Origin: a virus
Virus record (IMG/VR): IMGVR_UViG_3300019360_000024
Coordinates: 1 to 35,051 of that record
Strand: one strand, 5' to 3'
DNA: 35,051 nucleotides
Under the pieces are notes generated by a model. That model was not told the origin of the DNA. It saw only the letters and a list, made by a program, of their open reading frames with translations, and did no database searches. Positions 23,873 through 30,239 of the stretch are shown here, piece after piece. The position numbers were made by a program, and so were the translations under genes. Numbering within the stretch: position 1 is the stretch's first letter; each line of letters starts with the position of its first letter.

Positions 23873-24037
23873 TCATTTTTTTCTTTTTTTTATCGGAATA
23901 CTCTTTGATTTTTCAACCCAATACCAGTGTGCTATCTCCTGGTAGTCTTGCATTTTGGGTGGAATGCAATGCGGTCTATGCGCTTTGGCCGCATCCGTGT
24001 CGGCCAGTCGTGTTCCGCAGTACTTACACCTTGTCAT
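23873..24037 (-). CDS. 54-residue zinc-finger protein
   Basis: Begins MTRCKYCGTRLAD and continues HRPHC, giving a CxxC..HxxC zinc site in the first 24 residues, then a Trp-rich segment and a very basic tail (SIPIKKRKK). AAGGAG stands 7 bases before the ATG. The start lies inside the 3' end of the gene upstream (14-base overlap). Function unknown. Confidence 0.6.
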   Translation of the reverse strand: MTRCKYCGTRLADTDAAKAHRPHCIPPKMQDYQEIAHWYWVEKSKSIPIKKRKK

Positions 24038-24371
24038 TTTTTTTCTCCTTTTTTGCCTGGTATTTGCGTAGGTAGCGAATAATCGCTACTTTCTTATAGG
24101 CGTCGCATTCTCCTACAATTGAGTGGGCTAATGACCACGAATCATCATCAGGATGTGAACGAATTGCGGCCAATTCTTCCTTCGTCAAAGTTATGCTTCC
24201 GCCATCATGAGACGTACTACAACGCCCTTGGTAATTCTCGCCAGGTTGTTCGTACTCAAACTGAAACGTATCGTCTTCCCGGTGGATGATTTCCCTTCCC
24301 AATCCCCTCGGGGAGAACCGGCCGCCATACGTGTCTTGCGTTATTGGATATTTCAATTCGACTTTAGCCAT
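24024..24371 (-). CDS. Hypothetical protein
   Basis: A 115-residue protein: beta-type N-terminus (VELKYPITQDTYGGRF, TFQFEYEQPGENYQGRCSTS) and helical, Lys-rich end. CAGGAG lies 7 bases before the ATG. Function unknown. Confidence 0.62.
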   Translation of the reverse strand: MAKVELKYPITQDTYGGRFSPRGLGREIIHREDDTFQFEYEQPGENYQGRCSTSHDGGSITLTKEELAAIRSHPDDDSWSLAHSIVGECDAYKKVAIIRYLRKYQAKKEKKNDKV

Positions 24372-24398
24372 GATAATACTCCTGAGTTGTTGATTGGC

Positions 24399-24467
24399 CG
24401 CGCCGCGTGGACACTCTTCGAGTGGCTCTCACCGAGCAGGATGTCAGAGACGGAGCCACGCGGCGCG
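24399..24467. promoter_or_regulatory. Perfect 12-bp inverted repeat in an intergenic gap
   Basis: CGCGCCGCGTGG (24399-24410) and CCACGCGGCGCG (24456-24467) flank 45 bases between two leftward genes. In RNA this would make a long-armed hairpin with no T-run, so an RNA structure or processing site fits better than a terminator. Confidence 0.5.
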
Positions 24468-24474
24468 ATAAGAC

Positions 24475-24762
24475 TTAATATCCTCGCGCACCACCCCGAA
24501 GGGCAGAGGGGAACTCAATCCGGCCTCCGTTCCGTACCGCAAAGTACGCGCTTGCCCCTGTGGTGATATTTTCCACACTGCACACTACCGGCTCCTCGTC
24601 GCAGTCATCGCCGTAGTCGGCTGTTTCAGCGAATCGAGTCGCAACAGCCCTAAGACTACTAGATGATGGCATCAGGGCCGTGTAGTAGGCCACCTCGCCA
24701 TCGGCCACGCGGAATTTGCTTTCGGGTGTCTGGTGTTCCGTCCAATCGTCTTTGCTTGCCAT
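24475..24762 (-). CDS. Hypothetical acidic protein
   Basis: A 95-residue protein starting MASKDDWTEHQTPESKFRVA, with an acidic middle (ETADYGDDCDEEPVVCSVEN). The ATG at 24762 has GGAG 9 bases upstream. A longer form would cross the terminator hairpin just upstream and is unlikely. Function unknown. Confidence 0.58.
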   Translation of the reverse strand: MASKDDWTEHQTPESKFRVADGEVAYYTALMPSSSSLRAVATRFAETADYGDDCDEEPVVCSVENITTGASAYFAVRNGGRIEFPSALRGGARGY

Positions 24763-24799
24763 TTTCTTTATCTCCGTTTTTGGTGTTATCTCCTGCTCG

Positions 24800-24838
24800 A
24801 AATCCCGCCAGTGAGTGCAATTCACTGGCGGGATTTTT
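24800..24838 (+). terminator. Hairpin terminator, T-run on the plus strand
   Basis: AAATCCCGCCAGTGA (24800-24814) pairs with TCACTGGCGGGATTT (24822-24836), a 15-bp stem ending in TTTTTAT. The T-run faces rightward, against the genes. It may stop antisense transcription or work in both directions after the 24843 gene. Confidence 0.65.
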
Positions 24839-24842
24839 ATTG

Positions 24843-25025
24843 CTACTTCTCAATGATCTTTACGCGCTCGCCATTCGGCCCGCTGAAAGTGCCATCATCC
24901 TCTTGGATGTAGCCGTCGCTGACCATCTGATTGGCGAGATCGCTGTCCATTGCCCAGCCTTCCACTGAAGATAGGTCTGGGTTTACTGTTTCGCCATTTT
25001 CATCGATCATAATCGGGTAATACAT
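24843..25025 (-). CDS. Small acidic hypothetical protein
   Basis: A 60-residue protein (YYPIMIDENGETVNPDLSSV; DGTFSGPNGERVKI), acidic with beta-type sequence. AAAGGAG lies 9 bases before the ATG. A good promoter with operator-like inverted repeats is about 45 bases upstream. Function unknown; small size and tight control would also fit an anti-defence protein. Confidence 0.6.
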   Translation of the reverse strand: MYYPIMIDENGETVNPDLSSVEGWAMDSDLANQMVSDGYIQEDDGTFSGPNGERVKIIEK

Positions 25026-25075
25026 TTTTCTATTCTCCTTTGCTTCGGCGGCTTGATTGCCGCTTTCGATGATTT

Positions 25076-25127
25076 ATACTACTCCCATCTGGGAGAGATT
25101 GCAAGGGGAATCTCTCCCATCCGGGAG
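25076..25127 (-). promoter_or_regulatory. Leftward promoter with two CTCCC-N4-GGGAG operators
   Basis: Minus-strand TTGCAA (25104-25099), 17 bases, then TAGTAT (25081-25076). One inverted repeat, CTCCCATCTGGGAG (25082-25095), fills the spacer. A second, CTCCCATCCGGGAG (25114-25127), lies upstream, 32 bp (three helical turns) from the first. A dimeric repressor binding both would block the gene starting at 25025. Confidence 0.7.
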
Positions 25128-25129
25128 AT

Positions 25130-25237
25130 TTATTTTGGGGTGGCCTTGTTCACCACTTCGGCTACCGGATCAGCATCGCCGCCAGCGCGGCGATGCTCCC
25201 GATACAAGGCAAGGCTAGATTGGCTGCAACACACCAC
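25130..25237 (-). CDS. Possible 35-residue small protein
   Basis: A GTG-started frame (VVCCSQSSLALYREHRRAGG, then DADPVAEVVNKATPK) with GGAGG 12 bases upstream. The sequence looks protein-like but is short. The gap 25238-25333 shows nothing else. Confidence 0.3.
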   Translation of the reverse strand: MVCCSQSSLALYREHRRAGGDADPVAEVVNKATPK

Positions 25238-25333
25238 TGTTGAACGCTTCCTCCGGGTTGGTTAAGTGCGCCGCGCGAGGCGACGCACGGATTGAAAGAT
25301 AAGGCGTGGTCACTATTCGGAGTCGTATGGCAT

Positions 25334-25546
25334 TTATTTCCTCTTCAGTTCCCGAGCCTCCCGCCACTCTATATTGCTATCGTCGGCGGGGCCGTCCTCT
25401 TCGAACCAGAGCCCGTCTGTAATCTCATCCTGCCGTTGCGCGTTGCAACTCAGGCACGTGCAATTGCCCCGGCAGGCAAAATAGTCGTGGCCGCAGCTCG
25501 TACATGTGCCGTCCCACTGCTCGCCGTAATGCTCTTTTCTAGTCAT
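25334..25546 (-). CDS. Cys-rich zinc-finger-like protein
   Basis: A 70-residue protein with CTSCGHDYFACRGNCTCLSC: six Cys in 20 residues, enough for a zinc-binding knuckle pair, then an acidic tail. GGGAGG precedes the ATG by 6 bases and the start overlaps the preceding gene's 3' end. Function unknown. Confidence 0.62.
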   Translation of the reverse strand: MTRKEHYGEQWDGTCTSCGHDYFACRGNCTCLSCNAQRQDEITDGLWFEEDGPADDSNIEWREARELKRK

Positions 25547-25745
25547 TGAGAGCCTCCCGAATCGCCTTCGTCACGGCCTCAAGTTGCGTGTACCTCATTA
25601 CGTCGTAATCCTGATTAACTCTCATTTCGAGCATTTCGAGTTCGAACGCCTCGGCTCGCTCTCGGTACTCACTTGCGGTTTGACGGCCCGTGGCGATGTA
25701 TTCGCGCACCTGCCTCACAGCCTCGGCGTGATCTACTGTTTCCAT
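25539..25745 (-). CDS. Hypothetical helical protein
   Basis: A 68-residue charged helical protein (VDHAEAVRQVREYIATGRQT; YRERAEAFELEMLEMRVNQD). GGAGGCAACT precedes the ATG. Its end overlaps the next gene. Function unknown. Confidence 0.62.
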   Translation of the reverse strand: METVDHAEAVRQVREYIATGRQTASEYRERAEAFELEMLEMRVNQDYDVMRYTQLEAVTKAIREALND

Positions 25746-25773
25746 AGTTGCCTCCGTGTTGGTTGGGATTTAG

Positions 25774-26076
25774 TCAGCAGCCGCAATAGCTGTCTGACCA
25801 TTCGCCGCCGTTGCGTTGCGCCTCGGCGTAAGTGAACTCGCATCCGCACGAGTAGCAGGCGCGCTTTGGCGCTCGCTCTCGCGCGGCCTCGGACTGCGGC
25901 GGCGCGTCCGTGAGTTTTTCCGCGTCCACCCAAAAATCAAGCTCGTCGTTGAGCGATTTCAGATGGGCGCGCTTTTTGCCTGGTTGAAATTTGTCGGGGG
26001 CTGTCCCGATTAGTTTGTATGCGTGCACCTTCCCTGATTTGCCGGCGTAGCCGATAACTGTGTAGTCCTCATTCAT
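25774..26076 (-). CDS. Hypothetical protein with C-terminal Cys pairs
   Basis: A 100-residue protein with a beta-type N-terminal domain (DYTVIGYAGKSGKVHAYKLI) and a C-terminal CYSCGCEFTY..YCGC zinc-type end. The ATG at 26076 follows GGAGGACCAAC. Function unknown. Confidence 0.62.
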   Translation of the reverse strand: MNEDYTVIGYAGKSGKVHAYKLIGTAPDKFQPGKKRAHLKSLNDELDFWVDAEKLTDAPPQSEAARERAPKRACYSCGCEFTYAEAQRNGGEWSDSYCGC

Positions 26077-26144
26077 GTTGGTCCTCCGTTGGCTGCTGAA
26101 TTGTATCCGTCCCAGTAGGACACGCAATGTCCCACCGGAAAAAG

Positions 26145-26363
26145 CTATCGCTCCCCGTCAAACCATTGGCGAATCGCCTCCGGTTTGAAGCGCAACTTTT
26201 TCGTCCCTCGGGGACGCGAAAATGGAATCCCTGTCGATCTGTTTGCGACCCACGCATAGACTGTGCGGGCGCTTACGTCGCAAAAACTCGCCACGTCTGC
26301 CACCGTCCACCATCGCGCCATGGTTTGGGGTTCTGCTGCTGCTGCGAAAACCGCCTCTTGCAT
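26145..26363 (-). CDS. AlpA/excisionase-like DNA-binding protein
   Basis: A 72-residue winged-helix protein: WWTVADVASFCDVSARTVYA is a helix-turn-helix followed by a wing with basic residues (FSRPRGTKKLRF) and FKPEAIRQWFDGE. The plan is that of MerR/AlpA-type excisionases and activators. It may direct integrase toward excision or act as a regulator. GAGGAGGAAGGC precedes the ATG. It lies 4 kb from int in the same leftward module. Confidence 0.75.
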   Translation of the reverse strand: MQEAVFAAAAEPQTMARWWTVADVASFCDVSARTVYAWVANRSTGIPFSRPRGTKKLRFKPEAIRQWFDGER

Positions 26364-26459
26364 GCCTTCCTCCTCTCTTGTACTCTCGGACCAATTCGTT
26401 AGTCCGATTTGTTGGTTTCCGGGCCGCGCGGAATTTATCTCCGCGCGGCCTTCGTGTTT

Positions 26460-26774
26460 TCAACCGCGCACGAACCCGCCGGCTCTTGCGATCTCCGCCT
26501 CTTTCTGTGAGAGCGTTCCGCGTTCCTCGCTGGCGCGCTTCGTACGCACGAAATCCAGCTCCCTGAACATTACGTATCGGCCTTCGGGTTTGACGATTTT
26601 GTAAACTATTCCGTCCGGCGCCTGGAAGTAACCGTTTACCCCGATTTCCTGGGCCACGAGCTCGATTGCGACTTCGAGCGCTTGGTAGTATTCCTCAATC
26701 TCTTTCTTCCTCAGATCGAGCGCAATCAGTGTGCGCATCGCCTCAGTGAGTGCGCTCGTTGATTGATTAGTCAT
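26460..26774 (-). CDS. Hypothetical protein next to the annealing gene
   Basis: A 104-residue protein with an N-terminal long helix (LIALDLRKKEIEEYYQALEV) and a short beta domain (GYFQAPDGIVYKIVKPEGRY). AGGAGGGGAAACTC precedes the ATG. It starts 12 bases after the Rad52-like gene, so a helper role in recombination is possible but unproven. Confidence 0.6.
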   Translation of the reverse strand: MTNQSTSALTEAMRTLIALDLRKKEIEEYYQALEVAIELVAQEIGVNGYFQAPDGIVYKIVKPEGRYVMFRELDFVRTKRASEERGTLSQKEAEIARAGGFVRG

Positions 26775-26786
26775 GAGTTTCCCCTC

Positions 26787-27536
26787 CTATTTAGATGTGG
26801 TTTGCGCCCGGGCCGAAAGCTCGGCCTTGAGCGCCTGAATCAATTCTGCCTGCTGCCCGCCGTCGAGCGTTTCAATCGCGCCGATTGATTCCAGCGCGAT
26901 ATTGAAGCGGGCGAAGATTTCATTTATGAGCTTTGCGTCGTCCCACTTCAGCGCGCTGGCGAGAGCGCGGATTTGGCCGGCCTTTCCTGCTGTTGGCTGG
27001 CTGGGCTGCGCTGGCCCTTGCCGCTGCTGCCTCTCTCCTGATTGCTGATGTTCTCTGCCGCCGTGAACCGGCGAATCCGAGTCGTACAGGTCGAGCGCGA
27101 TGCCGAGCAGGCTCGCGCATTTTTTGAGCGCATCGCTTGCGGCGCCTTTGTAGCAGTCGCCGATTGATACCGGCGCTGAGCCATCCTTCAGCATCTCAAT
27201 TGGCTGGCAGCCGAATTGGGTTTTCGTCACGGACTGACCGCCAAGCCGCACGATCAGCGTCCCGCGCACTTTCACTTCAAATGGCCGCGCGCCATTCAAT
27301 AGCAATTCCTCGTTGTCGGCCACGAAATCCCAGTCCCAGCCGAACGCCTGATTGAGCGCGCGAATCACATAGGCCGTATCAGTGTACGGCAGTCGCGCGC
27401 CTCCGCGCCCGGGCCGCCAGCGAATCTCTTCCTTTGGCGTCGTCTGCTCCGCGATCAGGCGTAGAGCGTCGAGCTGGCGGTTTTGCGGCGCCGTAGGTAG
27501 CGCCGCTTCGATTTTTTCGAGCGCTTTGCTTGCCAT
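26787..27536 (-). CDS. Rad52-like single-strand annealing protein
   Basis: A 249-residue phage recombinase of the Rad52/Rad22 group. Residues about 38-155 form the conserved DNA-binding core (RWRPGRGGARLPYTDTAYVI, ALNQAFGWDWDF, then IGDCYKGAASDALKKCASLL and GIALDLYD). A Gln-rich linker and a helical C-terminal region follow. It anneals complementary single strands during phage recombination and replication. The ATG at 27536 follows GGAGGGAGAT. No partner exonuclease or single-strand binding protein is recognised in the window. Confidence 0.82.
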   Translation of the reverse strand: MASKALEKIEAALPTAPQNRQLDALRLIAEQTTPKEEIRWRPGRGGARLPYTDTAYVIRALNQAFGWDWDFVADNEELLLNGARPFEVKVRGTLIVRLGGQSVTKTQFGCQPIEMLKDGSAPVSIGDCYKGAASDALKKCASLLGIALDLYDSDSPVHGGREHQQSGERQQRQGPAQPSQPTAGKAGQIRALASALKWDDAKLINEIFARFNIALESIGAIETLDGGQQAELIQALKAELSARAQTTSK

Positions 27537-27546
27537 ATCTCCCTCC

Positions 27547-27738
27547 CTATTTATTGAGCGCTTCGCCCGCGATCTCTCGCGCAGCGGCGAGAGATTCACA
27601 GGATGAAGCGCGGATTTCATCGAGCGCGATTTGTAAATCACAAACAAGTTCAATCAAGAATTTCAGGTCGTAGCTGCGCGGGCCTTCGCATTCCGCGTAG
27701 CTATCAACTAATTGTTCAAATTGCTCCCTCCTGCTCAT
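27547..27738 (-). CDS. Hypothetical small helical protein
   Basis: A 63-residue acidic helical protein (LIELVCDLQIALDEIRASSC) directly upstream of the annealing gene. AGAGGCAAGC precedes the ATG. Function unknown. Confidence 0.6.
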   Translation of the reverse strand: MSRREQFEQLVDSYAECEGPRSYDLKFLIELVCDLQIALDEIRASSCESLAAAREIAGEALNK

Positions 27739-27751
27739 GCTTGCCTCTATT

Positions 27752-27967
27752 TCAAATATCGCCCGGTCGTTTGGTCGTACGGGCGCCAGCCGCGTCGGCC
27801 GGCATTGCGCCCGTAGTCGTCTTCAGGTTTTCTAAGTGGGAAATAGCCCGCCTAACGAAATCCGGATCGAAGGAATCCGGATATTCGAGCTGTCCCCTAC
27901 GGTGTGCGAGCTCGCTATCGATCAACCGCGAGAGGCGTTCTGCCTCTCGCGCTGGTTCACTCTGCAT
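27752..27967 (-). CDS. Hypothetical small protein
   Basis: A 71-residue protein starting MQSEPAREAERLSRLIDSEL, with a second helix (FVRRAISHLENLKTTTGA). The ATG at 27967 follows GGAGGCAACCAC; longer forms would overlap the gene upstream. Function unknown. Confidence 0.6.
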   Translation of the reverse strand: MQSEPAREAERLSRLIDSELAHRRGQLEYPDSFDPDFVRRAISHLENLKTTTGAMPADAAGARTTKRPGDI

Positions 27968-27999
27968 GTGGTTGCCTCCGTTTCGGTGAATGGCCGGGA

Positions 28000-28263
28000 T
28001 TAGACATCCCAGCCGTTGATCTTCACTCCGGTCGGCTGCGGCCTGCGCAGCGGCGCATTCTCGCGCTCTATCCGCGCGGCCTCTCGTGTGAGAGCCTGCG
28101 CAATCGCCCTCAGCGTGGCCGATGGGTCCATCGGCCACGGTACGTCGATCTCGCCGCCGCCTTGCCCCATGTAGCCGTCGAGCGTCGCGTAGATGTTGAA
28201 GGTGGTGCCGTTGGCCTGATTGAAGCGATCGCCTGTCTGCTCGATTCTGATTTTTGGCTGCAT
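28000..28263 (-). CDS. Hypothetical protein
   Basis: An 87-residue protein with N-terminal strands (KIRIEQTGDRFNQANGTTFN) and a helical end (ATLRAIAQALTREAARIE). Part of the PL2 operon. Function unknown. Confidence 0.62.
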   Translation of the reverse strand: MQPKIRIEQTGDRFNQANGTTFNIYATLDGYMGQGGGEIDVPWPMDPSATLRAIAQALTREAARIERENAPLRRPQPTGVKINGWDV

Positions 28264-28316
28264 TGTGTTCGTCCCTCTCTTTCTTTCGTTGTTATCGTCC
28301 GGCCCGGACCAATGGA

Positions 28317-28595
28317 TTATGCCCGCGCCTCCCAGCGATCGGGCGGCGCATCGGCTTCAATCTCCGCCTCGTCCAGCGCCTCGCCGGGATGCGGGGCTGA
28401 GGATCCACCTTCCATTACGTATAGCATTGCGCCGGTCGCGATGCGCTCAAGCTCAGCCGGATCGTGGCAGCCGGCGAAGCGCGCGTATAGCTCGCACCAT
28501 TTGTGCGCAGCCTCGGCCTTCATGCTCCGCCAGTCCGCGCGCTCGAGAGCGCGCCCCGTGATCAGAATTTTCGCTTTGATCTGGTTTTCAGTCAT
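28317..28595 (-). CDS. Hypothetical helical protein
   Basis: A 92-residue protein (IKAKILITGRALERADWRSM; KWCELYARFAGC) with an acidic tail. AAAGGAGAGTAA precedes the ATG, which overlaps the stop of the gene upstream. Function unknown. Confidence 0.62.
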   Translation of the reverse strand: MTENQIKAKILITGRALERADWRSMKAEAAHKWCELYARFAGCHDPAELERIATGAMLYVMEGGSSAPHPGEALDEAEIEADAPPDRWEARA

Positions 28596-28870
28596 TTACT
28601 CTCCTTTAAAATCTCCGCCGTGCGACGGCGGAGATTGAGAATAGCTGCGAAGGTCTCTCGGACTGGCGTCCGGCCCTGAGGCCGGCCATCAATCCAGAAT
28701 TTCGCGGTTTGCTCGTCCGCGGCCTGCCTGAGGCTCTCGCGGATTCTGCCGAGAAATCCATCGCTCGCGCCGCGCGAGATCGCTATCTGAATCATCTCGT
28801 CCTCGGCCAGAGCGACGATTTGCGGTTTGATTTTCTCAGCCCATTCGATTTGTTTTGGTGTCCCGTGCAT
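28592..28870 (-). CDS. Hypothetical protein
   Basis: A 92-residue protein starting MHGTPKQIEWAEKIKPQIVA, a pattern seen in many small phage and mobile-element proteins of unknown role. The ATG at 28870 follows the shared leader AATCGGAGGAAGACA. Coupled to the next gene by 4-base overlap. Confidence 0.63.
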   Translation of the reverse strand: MHGTPKQIEWAEKIKPQIVALAEDEMIQIAISRGASDGFLGRIRESLRQAADEQTAKFWIDGRPQGRTPVRETFAAILNLRRRTAEILKESK

Positions 28871-28925
28871 TGTCTTCCTCCGATTGATTGGCGCGGCGGG
28901 CATTACTCGCCGCGCCAGTGAACGG

Positions 28926-29423
28926 TTACGCCCGCGCCTCGCGCGACGCGAACCACAAGCGACCCGCCAGCGCCCGCACCGCTGAACGCAGATAGCCAAT
29001 CAGCGCCTCCTGACTCAGGGATTGCGATTCAGGCGCGGCGGGGATCGGCGCCAGTTCCCGCGGATCGAGCAGTGGCGCGGGAACCTGGCGAGCCACTGCG
29101 CGCTCGGGCGCGGGTTCGAGCGCCGCCGCAAACGGCAGCATTGCCGGAGAGGCGAGCAGCCCGATTGAGAGAGCCGCGCGCGCTACGTGGTAGCAGGGCT
29201 GCGGCCAGCCGCCGCGCCCGTAGCCCACGCCCGCCCTGCAGTCGCACGATGTCCAGCAAGTTCCGCCCTCAAACCAGATATCGATAATGGCCGCGCCGCC
29301 GCCCGCGCGCGCAACGCGAAAAGTAAAATTGATTTCGTCGGTGTGAAGGAGCTCGCAGGCCGGCGCGATGGATTGCGCCTTTTCGATTGCCCGCCGAAAG
29401 GTGTCGCTGTTGAGTTTGATCAT
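28926..29423 (-). CDS. SWIM-type zinc-finger protein
   Basis: A 165-residue protein, first gene of the PL2 operon. After an N-terminal domain (IKLNSDTFRRAIEKAQSIAP) comes CDCRAGVGYGRGGWPQPCYH, matching the CxC..CxH zinc pattern of SWIM domains, which bind DNA or protein. The C-terminal half is Ala/Pro-rich and low in complexity. The ATG at 29423 follows CGGAGGCAAT; longer in-frame forms cross the operator and are rejected. Confidence 0.65.
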   Translation of the reverse strand: MIKLNSDTFRRAIEKAQSIAPACELLHTDEINFTFRVARAGGGAAIIDIWFEGGTCWTSCDCRAGVGYGRGGWPQPCYHVARAALSIGLLASPAMLPFAAALEPAPERAVARQVPAPLLDPRELAPIPAAPESQSLSQEALIGYLRSAVRALAGRLWFASREARA

Positions 29424-29455
29424 ATTGCCTCCGATTATTGGTGCCGCATTTCTAC

Positions 29456-29493
29456 GGTACCGAGATGGTACCATAGCGGTACCCCCAATGCAA
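29456..29493 (-). promoter_or_regulatory. Leftward promoter PL2 with triple 11-bp operator
   Basis: Minus-strand TTGCAT (29493-29488), 17 bases, TACCAT (29470-29465). GGTACC boxes begin at 29456, 29467 and 29478 with the same 11-bp step and register as at PL1. The predicted start is about 29458, some 35 bases before the first gene of the large early operon. Confidence 0.75.
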
Positions 29494-29523
29494 GCTTTTT
29501 TTTTCAGCCAACTGCAAAAAAAA

Positions 29524-29838
29524 TCACTGAATTTCAGTTCCGCCCCGAGTGGCTGCGCGCAGCCAGCGCGCGAAGAGCCCCGAGCCGCAGGCGCGCGAGA
29601 GCCAGAGCCGGCGAGAGAGCCAGAGCGGCAGCCAGAGCCAGCGCTCCCGCACGCAAGCAATACCGGGGGCTAGGCGCGCCCCCGGCCCGCGGCGCAAGAT
29701 GAGCGCCACGCGGCCACGATGCGCTCCCTGCGCGCGAGGGCCCGCAAACACCAGCCGCACGGCGAGCGAGCGGCGCCAGCTGGGCGCGAAGGCCAGCAAA
29801 AAGAGAAGGATGGAAAAGAGGAGGAGAGCGGAAAACAT
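29524..29838 (-). CDS. Possible hydrophobic small protein in the T-poor tract
   Basis: A 104-codon frame beginning with a clear hydrophobic segment (MFSALLLFSILLFLLAFAPS), then Arg/Leu/Trp-rich sequence. GAGGTG lies 6 bases before the ATG, and it starts 10 bases after another open frame. However, A-free DNA can only encode such residues and cannot contain stops, so this is weak evidence of a gene. Confidence 0.28.
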   Translation of the reverse strand: MFSALLLFSILLFLLAFAPSWRRSLAVRLVFAGPRAQGAHRGRVALILRRGPGARLAPGIACVRERWLWLPLWLSRRLWLSRACGSGLFARWLRAATRGGTEIQ

Positions 29839-30160
29839 GAGGCGCACCTCAGCGCGCGAGCCACGGCCCGCCAGACCAGCGGCGCGGCGAACGACGCCAC
29901 ACACCGAGCGCCGCGCGACGCGCAGCCAGAGCCGCAGGAGAGAGAGCCAGCGGCCCAAGAGCCGCGCCAACCCACGGACGCGACCGATCCGGCGCCGGCC
30001 CCACGCCGCAGCAAAACCCGCCCACGGGCACGAAAGCGCCGCACGACCCGCAGACGCAGCCAGCGGGCGGAACAGACGGAAAGAGCGGAAGAGAAGAAGC
30101 CATGAAACACCCCCAAAAAAAAACGGCCAACGACAGCGCCCGCGCGAGCGCAGAACCAAC
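29550..30160 (+). other. T-depleted tract 1
   Basis: About 16 T in 600 bases between 29581 and 30180, with T-free runs at 29850-29987 (138 bases) and 29989-30102 (114 bases). All six frames are therefore open. A minus-strand frame (29849-30103, 84 codons) starts after GGGGGTGTTTC. It lies just downstream of promoter PL3, so its leftward RNA would be almost free of A. Confidence 0.85.
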
Positions 30161-30162
30161 GT

Positions 30163-30200
30163 GGAACCGGAATGGTACCAAACCGGAACCAGAAAAGCAA
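30163..30200 (-). promoter_or_regulatory. Leftward promoter PL3 with triple 11-bp operator
   Basis: Minus-strand TTGCTT (30200-30195), 17 bases, TACCAT (30177-30172). Boxes GGAACC, GGTACC and GGAACC begin at 30163, 30174 and 30185, again at 11-bp steps. Layout matches PL2 almost exactly. It points into T-depleted tract 1. Confidence 0.65.
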
Positions 30201-30230
30201 CCATGTAACCGTTACGTAACGGTGACATGG
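30201..30230. promoter_or_regulatory. 30-bp near-perfect palindrome beside PL3
   Basis: The 16-bp centre ACCGTTACGTAACGGT is a perfect palindrome, and CCATGT/ACATGG arms extend it; 28 of 30 bases are symmetric. It abuts the PL3 -35, a typical place for an activator or a second repressor. Confidence 0.7.
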
Positions 30231-30239
30231 CCAAAAACG

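Noticed and set aside
28926-29660. Extended start of the SWIM protein at 29660
   Set aside because: The extension crosses the PL2 operator and -10, while the ATG at 29423 has a good ribosome site.
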